Shown piece after piece: positions 9,182 through 17,388 of a stretch of 33,008 bases of DNA. Every line of letters begins with the position of its first letter. Position 1 is the first letter of the stretch. The notes below the pieces were generated by a model. The model was not told the origin of the DNA, did not search any database, and saw nothing but the letters and a program-made list of their open reading frames with translations. Source of the stretch: Balneolales bacterium (GTDB lineage: Bacteria; Bacteroidota; Rhodothermia; Balneolales; Natronogracilivirgulaceae); assembly GCA_007134845.1 (NCBI GenBank), contig SLKA01000106.1, forward strand, positions 1 to 33,008, read 5' to 3'. The position numbers and the translations under genes are program-made.

Positions 9182-10366
9182 ATGAAAAAATCTTCGATCG
9201 TGCCGCGATTCATAATTTTAATCCTGATTGGTTTGAGTGTGACCGTGCCCGTCGCGACTGCCCCGGCACAGTTCATGTCTCAGCCTCAGCAGGCACTGGA
9301 AGACACGGTCATCACAGCGATTGTCCCTGCGGCGTCATATGCATCGGATCTCGGATTGATTGGAGCGATTGCCATCAGCCGGTTTCGATACCAACCGAAT
9401 TATATTCCATATAAGTCATTAACGGAAATACGCTTGCAGGCATCAACCAAAGCCTATCTGGGACTGAAGGTCATGTACGAGCATACCGAAACATTCGGCT
9501 TACCGCTACGCTCTCGGTGGATGGCCAATGGAGAGCGGAATCCCTATGACACCTACTTCGGTATCGGGAATCAGACTGAATTTGAAATTTCAAAATGGGA
9601 GGACCGCTACTACTATTTCGATGTCATGCGTGTCGGTTTTGCCTGGCTGGGGCGAAAGACGGTTTTCAAACCGGTTGCCACGCAGGGCAGCCTGGATGTG
9701 ACGGCAACGACCGGGATCAGGTACGAACAGCCAGTTCAGTATCAGAATAATCTCATCAATGAAGATCAACCGACCGGCATCACGGGAGGCTGGATGAACA
9801 ACCTCGGCATTGGAGTGATATGGGAAAATCGCGACAGCGAATTCGCCGCCACCAGGGGCAATCGATTTGAACTCACCGGCACATGGGCGCCCCGTTTCCT
9901 GTTCAGTGACTATCCGATGGCTTCGGTTATGACGGATATCCGCCAGTTTATCACCATCCCCGCTACCTGGATTCAACCTGTACTGGCCATGAGGGTGGCC
10001 GGGACAAAAACATTCGGCACCGTTCCCTACTGGGACATGCCCTATCTTGGTGACGAACTCACGCTCCGTGGATATCCCATATTCCGGTTTCGGGGAGATG
10101 CCGCTCTCTTTTATAATGTGGAATTACGCACCTGGCTATTTCGGTACCCTTATTTGGATTTCAAGTTCGGAATCCACGTTTTTCACGATTCCGGGCGTGT
10201 TTTTTCCGATGATGACGGATTTGGCGAGCTTATTCGCGGCTATCATCGGACATACGGCGGCGGGATTGCCACCTCACTATTTACTCCTGACTTTATTGTG
10301 CGCGTTGATGCCGGCTTTTCCGATGAGATGTACCGGCTGTACATGAACATCGGCTACATGTTTTGA
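9182..10366 (+). CDS. Omp85-superfamily outer-membrane beta-barrel protein without POTRA domains
   Basis: A 394-residue secreted protein. The signal peptide is MKKSSIVPRFIILILIGLSVTVPVATAPAQ, starting at the ATG at 9182; a TTG four codons upstream is in frame but unlikely. After about residue 55 the chain is a beta-barrel resembling the bacterial surface antigen (D15) domain. It carries LGIGVIWENRDSEFAATRGNRF and, at about residues 294-307, LTLRGYPIFRFRGD, the conserved RG(Y/F) loop motif of the BamA/TamA superfamily that folds back into the barrel. It ends in Phe (IGYMF), as outer-membrane proteins do. No POTRA domains precede the barrel, unlike BamA or TamA, so it may be a stand-alone barrel with an unknown transport or assembly role. 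It is divergent from the FecA-like receptor and converges on mutS2 four bases away. Confidence 0.82.
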   Translation: MKKSSIVPRFIILILIGLSVTVPVATAPAQFMSQPQQALEDTVITAIVPAASYASDLGLIGAIAISRFRYQPNYIPYKSLTEIRLQASTKAYLGLKVMYEHTETFGLPLRSRWMANGERNPYDTYFGIGNQTEFEISKWEDRYYYFDVMRVGFAWLGRKTVFKPVATQGSLDVTATTGIRYEQPVQYQNNLINEDQPTGITGGWMNNLGIGVIWENRDSEFAATRGNRFELTGTWAPRFLFSDYPMASVMTDIRQFITIPATWIQPVLAMRVAGTKTFGTVPYWDMPYLGDELTLRGYPIFRFRGDAALFYNVELRTWLFRYPYLDFKFGIHVFHDSGRVFSDDDGFGELIRGYHRTYGGGIATSLFTPDFIVRVDAGFSDEMYRLYMNIGYMF

Positions 10367-10370
10367 ATGA

Positions 10371-12767
10371 TCACAGATATACATAGGTGCAGCCATCGCC
10401 TCCTTCCTGAATGGGTGCTGATTCGAAATGCTTCACATCATTGCGCGATGCCAGGTGCTCATGCACCAGTTTGCGCAGAATCCCGTCTCCCTTTCCGTGG
10501 ATAATCATAAGCTGCTGCATGCCCCGGGTAAGTCCCTCATCCACATAGTGGGTCACCTCCTGCACCGCCTCTGCCCCCCGTTTGCCGCGAATGTCCAGTG
10601 ATCCGGAAAATGGTCGCGCAAGATCCCCGCTGCGATCCGCAGACGAAAGACGATATCCCGCAGATTTCTTTTTTTCCGGTATGTGACCGGAGCGCACCAG
10701 ATTGTCATATCGTGTTTTGATGCGCAAGCCGTTTACTTCGACCGTTGTCTGCTTTCCGCTCACCTCCACCAGCTCGCCGGTCGTATTGCTGTCGATAAGC
10801 CTGACGGCATCCCCTTTTTCCGGTACTGCTGCATGGTCTGTATCCGCTTTGCTTCGCTTCTGCTGTTTCCGTTTTCGCTGCCGCTTCTGCCTGACATCCG
10901 AGTCAAGCTTCTCGATTTCACCGCGTTTCTTCTTCAGCAGTTCCTTGTCTTTTTCAGCAGCCGCCCGGATTGCCTCCTCAATCTTGCGATTGGCATTGCG
11001 AAGCAGCTCCTCAGCCTCCTCCATGGCCCGGATCCTGATGCTGTCCCGCTCCTCGCGGATCTTCGAAAGCCTTTTGTCCAGCTCTTGTTTGGACTTCCTC
11101 CAGCTCTCCTGCTGCTGCTCTATCCCGGTTTTCTCGTTCTGCAGATGCTGAGATTCCTGCTCCAGGCTGATAATCAGTGATTCCAGTTTGCTTTTGCTTG
11201 TTCCCACCCATTCCCGTGCCCGACGGGTCAGTTCGGGCGGAAGCTCCAGGCGGTCGGCAATCTCGAAGGCGTAACTGCTGCCGGGCACGCCCTTCCGGAA
11301 ACGATACGTCGGGGAGAGGGATTCCTGATCAAATTCCATCGATGCGTTACTCCAGCCCGGCGTTTCGTGTGCAAACACCTTAAGAGCACCATGATGAGTC
11401 GTGACGATGCTTCTTGCTTTTTTATCCGACAGGATTTCAAGAAAAGCCTGGACGAGTGCCGTGCCTTCATCAGGATCCGTACCGCTGCCTGCTTCATCCA
11501 TAAGTATCCAGATATCTGGTCCCGCTCCGCCGAGCACCTGTTTCATCCAGGTAAGCCGGGAGGAGAAGGTACTCAGATCATTTTCTATTGATTGTTCGTC
11601 GCCCATGTCAACATACAATCCTCTGACAGCAGGAATCCGGGCCCCTTCCTGTGCAGGAATCGGGATGCCGCACTGTGCAAGGATTACCGCCAGTCCGAAT
11701 GTCTTCAGTGTCACCGATTTACCACCGGCATTCGGCCCGGTGATGATGATCCCCTTCTCGTCGGTTGCCATTTCCAGATTCAACGGAACCACATGTTTCA
11801 GACCGTCTGAATATTTCTTGAATTTTAGCAACAGGAGCGGATTTCGACACTCTCTCAGGACAAGCGATCCGTCTCCGGACACCTCCGGTATGATCCCCTC
11901 CCAACGCATGCCAAGTCGTGTGCAGGCATTGACCGTGTCGATGTGTCCTATGCGCACCCTGTTTTGAACAAGGATATCGGATTTTCGTCCGACGAGCGTC
12001 GTGAGCTCCCGCAGCAGCCGCTCCAACTCGCGATTCCAGGCCGATTCCAGTTCCCGGATCTCGTTGTTCTTTTCAAATACTTCCACCGGCTCAATAAATA
12101 CCGTCTGTCCCGTCGCCGAGGTGTCATGAATAAAGCCTTTTATTTTGCGTTTGTACTCCGATTTGACCGGTATTACAAGACGGCCGCTTCGCAACGTGGC
12201 CTCCTCTTCGCTGGTCATGCCAGACTCCTTTCCCTGTCGCAGAATTCGTTGAAGCACCGTTCGTGCTGCCTGCCGCTGCGATGCGATGCGTTTGCTGATG
12301 CGCGACAATTCCGGGCTGGCATTCGGCATGATCTCACCCTTGTCATCAACCACGCGGGTGATCTGCTGCTCAAGCTCTTTGTCGGGAATCAGTCCGCCCG
12401 CAATCAGCCAAAGCCGTGATGCTGTATCCTTGTGCCTTGCAAAAAAGCTGCGCAATACCCTGGCCGACTCCAGCCATTTGCCGATATGCGCCAGTGCTTT
12501 CCCATCCAGGACAAGCCGTTCTACTTTTGCCCGGGAGAGCGCTGTGGCAACCTCGTAAAGGGTCTGCAGCGGCGGTATTTCAGAAGCCGTGATCAGGTGC
12601 ATCATTTCCGCAGATTCATCCAGACGTCGCTGGATGACTTGTGCATCCGCCTCGGGATGCAGATCCTGCACCTGCTCCTCGCCGACCGGAGTAAACAGAT
12701 ATCCGGCAAGAACTTCGCGAATCTTATCAAACTCCAGCTTCGTCAGGGCAAAATCAGACAGGGACAT
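10371..12767 (-). CDS. mutS2: Endonuclease/ATPase MutS2
   Basis: A MutS-family ATPase of the MutS2 class, 798 residues, which suppresses recombination and in some bacteria rescues collided ribosomes. It lacks the mismatch-recognition N-domain of MutS. The core and clamp helices cover about 1-330, Walker A GPNAGGKS is at 344-351, Walker B ILMDEAGSGTDPDEGTA at 421-437, and the TTHHG switch at 456-460. A highly charged coiled coil follows (about 525-645, ending in a KKKRGEIEKLDSDVRQKRQRK-like basic stretch), then a KOW-like segment (VRLIDSNTTGELVEVSGKQ). The C-terminal Smr nuclease domain contains LDIRGKRG and IHGKGDGILR. All motifs are intact. It diverges from the TauE/SafE gene over a 139-base gap. 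Confidence 0.95.
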   Translation of the reverse strand: MSLSDFALTKLEFDKIREVLAGYLFTPVGEEQVQDLHPEADAQVIQRRLDESAEMMHLITASEIPPLQTLYEVATALSRAKVERLVLDGKALAHIGKWLESARVLRSFFARHKDTASRLWLIAGGLIPDKELEQQITRVVDDKGEIMPNASPELSRISKRIASQRQAARTVLQRILRQGKESGMTSEEEATLRSGRLVIPVKSEYKRKIKGFIHDTSATGQTVFIEPVEVFEKNNEIRELESAWNRELERLLRELTTLVGRKSDILVQNRVRIGHIDTVNACTRLGMRWEGIIPEVSGDGSLVLRECRNPLLLLKFKKYSDGLKHVVPLNLEMATDEKGIIITGPNAGGKSVTLKTFGLAVILAQCGIPIPAQEGARIPAVRGLYVDMGDEQSIENDLSTFSSRLTWMKQVLGGAGPDIWILMDEAGSGTDPDEGTALVQAFLEILSDKKARSIVTTHHGALKVFAHETPGWSNASMEFDQESLSPTYRFRKGVPGSSYAFEIADRLELPPELTRRAREWVGTSKSKLESLIISLEQESQHLQNEKTGIEQQQESWRKSKQELDKRLSKIREERDSIRIRAMEEAEELLRNANRKIEEAIRAAAEKDKELLKKKRGEIEKLDSDVRQKRQRKRKQQKRSKADTDHAAVPEKGDAVRLIDSNTTGELVEVSGKQTTVEVNGLRIKTRYDNLVRSGHIPEKKKSAGYRLSSADRSGDLARPFSGSLDIRGKRGAEAVQEVTHYVDEGLTRGMQQLMIIHGKGDGILRKLVHEHLASRNDVKHFESAPIQEGGDGCTYVYL

Positions 12768-12906
12768 AACGGCAATGAAAACAGGTGGTAAGGTCGCAGC
12801 AAATCAAAGGCGGTATACATCCGCCACCGGGCAAAGATACGAAGCATTTAAAAGAGATTTTCATCCCAAAGCCCATACCGGTATATTTACAGCCTGATAT
12901 TCGCTT

Positions 12907-13722
12907 ATGATCATTGTATTTCTCATACTGCTTATCGCTGGAATCCTTGGCGGACTGATTGCCGGGCTCTTCGGTCTTGGAGGGGGGATCCTGTTTGCAC
13001 CGGTACTGCTCTTTCTCTTCCAGTCGGCCAATGTTCAGGAGCCGGTTCTCTGGACTGTTGGAACAAGTCTCTTCTGCAATTTCATTGCGGCGCTGAGCAG
13101 CAGTTACAAGCATATTCAGATGGGCAACACATTTATCAGCGAAGGGCTGATGACCGGACTATTCGGGATCGCCGGCACTTTTCTGGGCAGATTCATCGCC
13201 ACATCCCCCTATTACAGCGAGCGGGAGTTTATTATCTTTTTTTCGATAATACTGTTCTATTCGGTTTACCACTTTCTTCGCAACCGAAAGCCACGGAGTC
13301 TTGAAACCGCAACCGAAGTACATCCCATGCGGTGGTATCACGCCATGCTACTCGGCCTGGCCGCCGGCGTCCTGGCAACACTGGCCGGAGTGGGTGGCGG
13401 ACTGGTGCTGGTTCCCGCCATGACAGTCTTCCTGTCGTTCGGATTCCGGAAGGTGGTGAGCATATCCTCTATGGCGATTGTAATCATAACTTTATCCGGT
13501 TGGATTCAGCTGGCGCTGCTCACGCCAGCCTCATCGGGATATTCCGGTCTGGATGTCGGTTTCGTCGATCTGGGTGTGGCCTTTCCTCTGGTTATTGGCA
13601 GTTTTTTTGCAGCACGATATGGTGTCAGACTGCTCGGCATCATCAGACTCCGGACATTGGAAATTGCTTTTTCCATTATTCTTCTGTTCGTCGCCGGCAG
13701 AATGCTTTACGGTTTGATGTAG
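12907..13722 (+). CDS. TauE/SafE family sulfite/organosulfonate exporter-like permease
   Basis: A 271-residue integral membrane protein with about eight hydrophobic segments in two homologous halves. Each half begins with the family's glycine-rich loop: GLIAGLFGLGGGILFAPVLL (about 18-37) and GVLATLAGVGGGLVLVPAM (about 153-171). The family exports sulfite, sulfoacetate and related anions, but many members are uncharacterised. A role linked to the sulfur genes further along this window is possible, though they are 5 kb away and not in an operon with it. The ATG at 12907 is preceded by A/T-rich DNA and no clear ribosome-binding site. It converges with the REC-REC gene, 15 bases apart. Confidence 0.87.
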   Translation: MIIVFLILLIAGILGGLIAGLFGLGGGILFAPVLLFLFQSANVQEPVLWTVGTSLFCNFIAALSSSYKHIQMGNTFISEGLMTGLFGIAGTFLGRFIATSPYYSEREFIIFFSIILFYSVYHFLRNRKPRSLETATEVHPMRWYHAMLLGLAAGVLATLAGVGGGLVLVPAMTVFLSFGFRKVVSISSMAIVIITLSGWIQLALLTPASSGYSGLDVGFVDLGVAFPLVIGSFFAARYGVRLLGIIRLRTLEIAFSIILLFVAGRMLYGLM

Positions 13723-13737
13723 GGAGTTTGCATCGGG

Positions 13738-14487
13738 TTATTGCACCGTATCTTTCTCGTCTTTCTCGACAATCTGACGGATATGCTGTTTCAGCACATC
13801 CATATCGACCGGCTTGATAAGAAAACCATCCGGGTTTGTTGATTCCGCAATCTTCCTCGTTTTTTCACTGGCATTGCCGGTGAGATATATGACCGGTACA
13901 TCTGAGAATGTACGAATTTTCCTCACAGTTTCGATCCCGTCGATATCTCCCTTGAGTTCAATGTCCATGAGAATGAGATCCGGTTTTTCCTCCCTGGTCT
14001 TCTCGATCGCCTTTTCTCCACTCTCCACCTTGGAAGCCACCTCGTATCCCATCCTGCGTATTTGTTTTTCAAGCAGCATGGAGATGATGAAGTCGTCCTC
14101 AACCAGCAGAATGCGCTTCATTTTGACCTTCGGATAAATTTTCTCGATCATCTGGCGCAGCGAGTTCAACTGAACCGGTTTGTTCAGATATTCAACCAGG
14201 TCGAGCTGCAGCGCCTTTTGACGCGTCTCGGCATCCTGAATAGCAGTCACAAAGATGACCGGTATTTTAAAATCGCTGGTCAGGCATTGTGCTGCTTCAA
14301 TCCCATCCAGTTTTCCCTCAAGCTTGATGTCCATTAACACCAGATCGGGTTTCAAAGCCAGTGCCTGCTCAATGGCCGCCTCTCCCGTGCCAACTTTTCC
14401 CACCATGCGGTACCCCAGCCGCTCAACCTGCTTTGTAATCACGTAGGAAGCTATAAAATCATTTTCAACACAAAGAATATCGATCAT
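13738..14487 (-). CDS. Tandem receiver-domain response regulator (REC-REC)
   Basis: A 249-residue protein made of two CheY-like receiver domains and nothing else. REC1 (1-120) has phosphoacceptor D53 (LMDIKLEGK), T81 and K103. REC2 (123-243) has D175 (LMDIELKGD), T203 and K225. REC2 has the normal acidic pair D131/D132 (VEDDF), whereas REC1 reads VENDF, so N9 replaces one acidic residue that helps bind Mg2+. The two halves are strikingly alike (LVLMDIKLEGKLDGIEA versus LILMDIELKGDIDGIET), which points to internal duplication. There is no DNA-binding or enzymatic output domain and no kinase next door. It probably acts as a phosphorelay or phosphate-sink partner. Confidence 0.9.
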   Translation of the reverse strand: MIDILCVENDFIASYVITKQVERLGYRMVGKVGTGEAAIEQALALKPDLVLMDIKLEGKLDGIEAAQCLTSDFKIPVIFVTAIQDAETRQKALQLDLVEYLNKPVQLNSLRQMIEKIYPKVKMKRILLVEDDFIISMLLEKQIRRMGYEVASKVESGEKAIEKTREEKPDLILMDIELKGDIDGIETVRKIRTFSDVPVIYLTGNASEKTRKIAESTNPDGFLIKPVDMDVLKQHIRQIVEKDEKDTVQ

Positions 14488-14526
14488 CAGAGGTCTTCCG
14501 TAAATCCCTCAATTTGTGGGATGGTT

Positions 14527-14553
14527 ATTTCATAATATATTATTATATGAAAT
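14527..14553. promoter_or_regulatory. 8-bp inverted repeat upstream of the REC-REC gene
   Basis: ATTTCATA (14527-14534) and TATGAAAT (14546-14553) form a perfect inverted repeat around an 11-bp A/T-only spacer. It lies in the 161-base gap between the divergent REC-REC gene and the DCC-family gene. The arrangement would suit an operator or promoter, but no regulator is recognised. Confidence 0.35.
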
Positions 14554-14648
14554 TACTTTAGTAATGACAGGCTTCCAAATTAGAATATTCAAATAAACGG
14601 GTCAAACGGCGTTCTTTGTATTGCTGATTTCAAATAATATCTAGATTC

Positions 14649-15065
14649 ATGAAGCAATCACCTCAAAAACCGGTTCTGTTATTTGACGGAGTGTGCAACC
14701 TTTGCAACAGATGGGTGAATTTTGTCATCGACCGGGATCCGGAGGCCCGCATCCTTTTTGCTCCACTGCAATCCGATGCCGCCCGCCGGCTGCTCAAGCA
14801 GTTTGATATTGATGTTGATGCGATGGACACGGTGATCCTGTTGGATCAGGAGAAAGTGTATGAGCGTTCCGATGCCGTGTTGCATCTTGCCGGATACTTG
14901 AAAGGCCCTGTGCGGCTGCTACGTGCGGGTATTATTGTTCCGCGCTTTCTGCGAAATGCCCTCTATGACTTCATTGCGAAAAAAAGGTATCGCTGGTTCG
15001 GACAGCGAAATGAATGCCGAATGCCGGAACCGGAATTGAAAAACCGGTTTCTTGAAATGAATTAA
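14649..15065 (+). CDS. DCC-family (DUF393) thiol-disulfide oxidoreductase-like protein
   Basis: A 138-residue protein of the YuxK/DUF393 family. The family signature DGVCNLCN sits at residues 13-20, with a CxxC pair at C16 and C19 after an LLFDG strand, followed by RILFAPLQSDAARRLL. The C-terminal half has the usual aromatic-rich segment ALYDFIAKKRYRWFGQR. The family is predicted to be thioredoxin-like but its physiological partner is generally unknown. The start ATG has no clear ribosome-binding site. Its stop codon is one base from the stop of the convergent NlpC/P60 gene, leaving no room for separate terminators. Confidence 0.9.
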   Translation: MKQSPQKPVLLFDGVCNLCNRWVNFVIDRDPEARILFAPLQSDAARRLLKQFDIDVDAMDTVILLDQEKVYERSDAVLHLAGYLKGPVRLLRAGIIVPRFLRNALYDFIAKKRYRWFGQRNECRMPEPELKNRFLEMN

Positions 15066-15066
15066 A

Positions 15067-15531
15067 TCAGCGTCCGGTGACCCGGCGTACCTGGATCATT
15101 CGCTCCTGCCAATAAGGCTCCCTGAGCCGGTCAATGGTCACGCCACGTGACGTTGAGGCGTGCATGAAAAAATCATCTCTCATCAAAATGCCAACATGGT
15201 ACGTGGTGCGGCCGGTCTGAAAAAAAACAAGATCACCGAGCCGTGCTGATCCAGCCGGCACCCGGCGTCCGAACTCCATTTGTTCTCTGGTGGTGCGCGG
15301 GATTGAAAGGCCATAGGCATCCTTCATAACCATCTGCACAAACGACGAACAATCCACGCCGCGGCGCGAGCTTCCGCCAAGCCGGTAGGGTGTACCCTCC
15401 CACTTTCGGAATTCATCTATAAGTTGCGCCTCGGGGTTGGCGGTTTGCCGGGACGATCCGCACGAGACAGCCAGCGCAGCCGCAAGGACCAGACACAGCA
15501 GAGCGGCATGACGAGAAATACGGGAATACAC
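15067..15531 (-). CDS. NlpC/P60 family cell-wall hydrolase, lipoprotein
   Basis: A 154-residue papain-like peptidase probably cleaving peptidoglycan stem peptides (gamma-D-Glu-DAP type bonds). The N-terminus is a lipoprotein signal with lipobox AVSC (Cys24), so the mature protein should be anchored in a membrane facing the periplasm. The catalytic domain follows: YRLGGSSRRGVDCSSF with nucleophile Cys61, YHVGI with His112, and FMHAS with His124. The length is that of a minimal Spr/MepS-like enzyme without extra binding domains. It lies 41 bases downstream of metF on the same strand and may be read from the metF promoter; this seems to be a positional link only. Confidence 0.92.
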   Translation of the reverse strand: MYSRISRHAALLCLVLAAALAVSCGSSRQTANPEAQLIDEFRKWEGTPYRLGGSSRRGVDCSSFVQMVMKDAYGLSIPRTTREQMEFGRRVPAGSARLGDLVFFQTGRTTYHVGILMRDDFFMHASTSRGVTIDRLREPYWQERMIQVRRVTGR

Positions 15532-15572
15532 TGGCGCTAAATTATGTGATTATGCCGGCACTTCGTGTTTTT

Positions 15573-16538
15573 TTAAACCGATTTTGCCGGAACGACATCA
15601 AGCTGATCAATAACTCTTATGGCTGGATCAGGATTTCCCATAACGTAAAAATGCAGGCCGGGTACGCCAAAATCAAGCAGTTCGCGGCATTGTGCAACCG
15701 CCCATTCCACGCCGATATCCAGTGCATGCTCCGGATCGGCACTTACCTCATGTGTAAGAGGTTCGGGTATGCTCAAATGAAAAAACTGGGGCAGCAGGGT
15801 GAGATGCTTCGGTGTGGTCAATATCTTGAGTCCGGGCACAACAGGCACCTCAATACCTGCCCCACGGCACATCTCTGCAAATCGGAAATAGGAGGTGTTG
15901 TCAAAAAACATCTGGGTGACAACATAATCGGCCCCGGCATCCACTTTTTCCTTCAGACGGGCGATGTCAAATGCAAGATTGGGCGCCTGGATGTGTTTTT
16001 CAGGATAACCACCCACGCCAATGCAGAAATCAGTTTCCTCGGCATCAATCAGTTGCTCCAGGTAAACCCCGCTGTTCATGCGTTTTATTTGACGGACCAG
16101 ATCGACAGCATACTCATTTATTCCGCGTGACTTCTGGATGGGCTTCTGGTAGCCATGATCATCGCCCCGGATAGCCAGCACATTATCGATGCCGAGGTAG
16201 TTCAGCTCAATGAGTGCGTCCTCGGTCTCCTCCTTTGTAAAACCCTTGCAGATCAGATGAGGAACAGGATCCACATTATACCGGTGCTTGATGGCGGCAC
16301 ACAATCCGATCGTACCCGGACGCTTGCGGCGTGTGTGACGCTTAACCGATCCATCCGGAAGCTCTTCATAATATGCCTCGGCCGCATGGGAAGTAACATC
16401 AATGAATGGAGGATGGTATTTGCGTAAACCATCAAGCGTTTCAAAAACCCGGGATACCGATCCGCCCCGTTTGGGCGGGATGATCTCAAATGAGATCAGT
16501 GGATCCCTGGCCTTGTCATAATGTTCGGTTACTTTCAT
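15573..16538 (-). CDS. metF: Methylenetetrahydrofolate reductase
   Basis: Reduces 5,10-methylene-THF to 5-methyl-THF, the methyl donor for methionine synthase. It is 321 residues, a little longer than the 296 of E. coli MetF. Family motifs seen are LISFEIIPPKRGG near the N-terminus (the catalytic Glu lies in FEIIPP), PPFIDVTSHA, DNVLAIRGDDHGY and ADYVVTQMFFDNTSYFRF. The C-terminus has VPVVPGLKILTTPKHL and VPGLHFYVMGNP. The gene is separate from the met genes at 18953-23974 but serves the same pathway. It diverges from pdxJ, with a 13-bp palindrome and a direct repeat in the gap. Confidence 0.95.
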   Translation of the reverse strand: MKVTEHYDKARDPLISFEIIPPKRGGSVSRVFETLDGLRKYHPPFIDVTSHAAEAYYEELPDGSVKRHTRRKRPGTIGLCAAIKHRYNVDPVPHLICKGFTKEETEDALIELNYLGIDNVLAIRGDDHGYQKPIQKSRGINEYAVDLVRQIKRMNSGVYLEQLIDAEETDFCIGVGGYPEKHIQAPNLAFDIARLKEKVDAGADYVVTQMFFDNTSYFRFAEMCRGAGIEVPVVPGLKILTTPKHLTLLPQFFHLSIPEPLTHEVSADPEHALDIGVEWAVAQCRELLDFGVPGLHFYVMGNPDPAIRVIDQLDVVPAKSV

Positions 16539-16567
16539 AGAGGATTGGTATACTTAAGTGGACAAGT

Positions 16568-16580
16568 TTGTAAATTACAA
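16568..16580. promoter_or_regulatory. Perfect palindrome TTGTAA-A-TTACAA between metF and pdxJ
   Basis: A 13-base inverted repeat, TTGTAAATTACAA, lies 30 bases upstream of the metF start and 80 bases before pdxJ. It could be an operator for metF. No known motif is recognised. Confidence 0.4.
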
Positions 16581-16600
16581 TTATTATCTGAATAAGTCAT

Positions 16601-16625
16601 ATCCGGTCCGGGAGGATCCGGTCCG
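16601..16625. repeat. Direct repeat ATCCGGTCCG, 15-bp period
   Basis: The 10-mer occurs at 16601-16610 and 16616-16625, upstream of pdxJ. It fits the pattern of small tandem duplications in this window's gaps. Confidence 0.6.
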
Positions 16626-16659
16626 TCCTTTAAACCGGTTCATATTTAGCTGTCTGACC

Positions 16660-17388
16660 ATGAGAAATCTGCTGGTAAATATTGATCATGTCGCCACCCT
16701 CAGAAACGCAAGAGGAGAGACCGTTCCCGATCCGGTCAAAGCCGCGATTGTTGCTGAAAAAGCCGGTGCCGCCGGTATCGTTTTCCACTTGCGGGAGGAC
16801 CGGCGCCATATTCGCGATGAAGATGTATTCCGGTTGCGTAAGGTAGTCCGGGGTCTGTTTGACTTCGAAATGGCACCCACCGACGAGATGATAGAGATTT
16901 GCACAGGGATAAAGGCGGATCTGGTCACCCTTGTGCCGGAAAGTCGCGAAGAACTCACCACCGAAGGCGGACTCGACATGCGCAAGGTAAAGGATGATTT
17001 CCGGCAAAGGGTTTTTCCTCCCCTCAAGCAGGCAGGAATTGCCATCAGCCTTTTTGTAGGTCCTTCTGATGAGGATATCGCCATATCGGCTGAGCTGGAG
17101 GCGGAAGCCGTAGAGCTTCACACCGGGAGTTATGCCAATGCTGCCACGGAACAGGTGCGAAAAAATGAGTTGAAACGTCTCAGGGATGCGGCTGTTCAGG
17201 CTCATGAACTCGGACTCAGGGTAAATGCGGGTCACGGACTCAATTTTGACAACATTCAGCCGTTTCTGGATCACGTTCCCCATCTGGCGGATATCAGCAT
17301 TGGCCATGCGCTGATTGCAGACGCTGTGTTCAACGGACTGGAGAACACTGTACGGCGCATGGCTGACATCATAAAAGCAAATGACTGA
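16660..17388 (+). CDS. pdxJ: Pyridoxine 5'-phosphate synthase
   Basis: Condenses 3-amino-2-oxopropyl phosphate with 1-deoxyxylulose 5-phosphate to form PNP, the last ring-forming step of DXP-dependent vitamin B6 synthesis. It is 242 residues, typical for the family. Motifs are MRNLLVNIDHVATLRNARG at the N-terminus, IVFHLREDRRHI, LVTLVPESREELTTEGGLD, ELHTGSYA and LRVNAGHGLNFDN. The frame is open from a GTG at 16558, but those 34 residues are not family-like, so the ATG at 16660 is chosen. Its last eight bases overlap the start of era, which implies translational coupling. PLP is the cofactor of MetY encoded nearby. Confidence 0.95.
   Translation: MRNLLVNIDHVATLRNARGETVPDPVKAAIVAEKAGAAGIVFHLREDRRHIRDEDVFRLRKVVRGLFDFEMAPTDEMIEICTGIKADLVTLVPESREELTTEGGLDMRKVKDDFRQRVFPPLKQAGIAISLFVGPSDEDIAISAELEAEAVELHTGSYANAATEQVRKNELKRLRDAAVQAHELGLRVNAGHGLNFDNIQPFLDHVPHLADISIGHALIADAVFNGLENTVRRMADIIKAND

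Noticed and set aside
16558-16659. GTG start for pdxJ at 16558
   Set aside because: The 34 added residues have no family similarity that I can see, and the ATG at 16660 gives the standard length.
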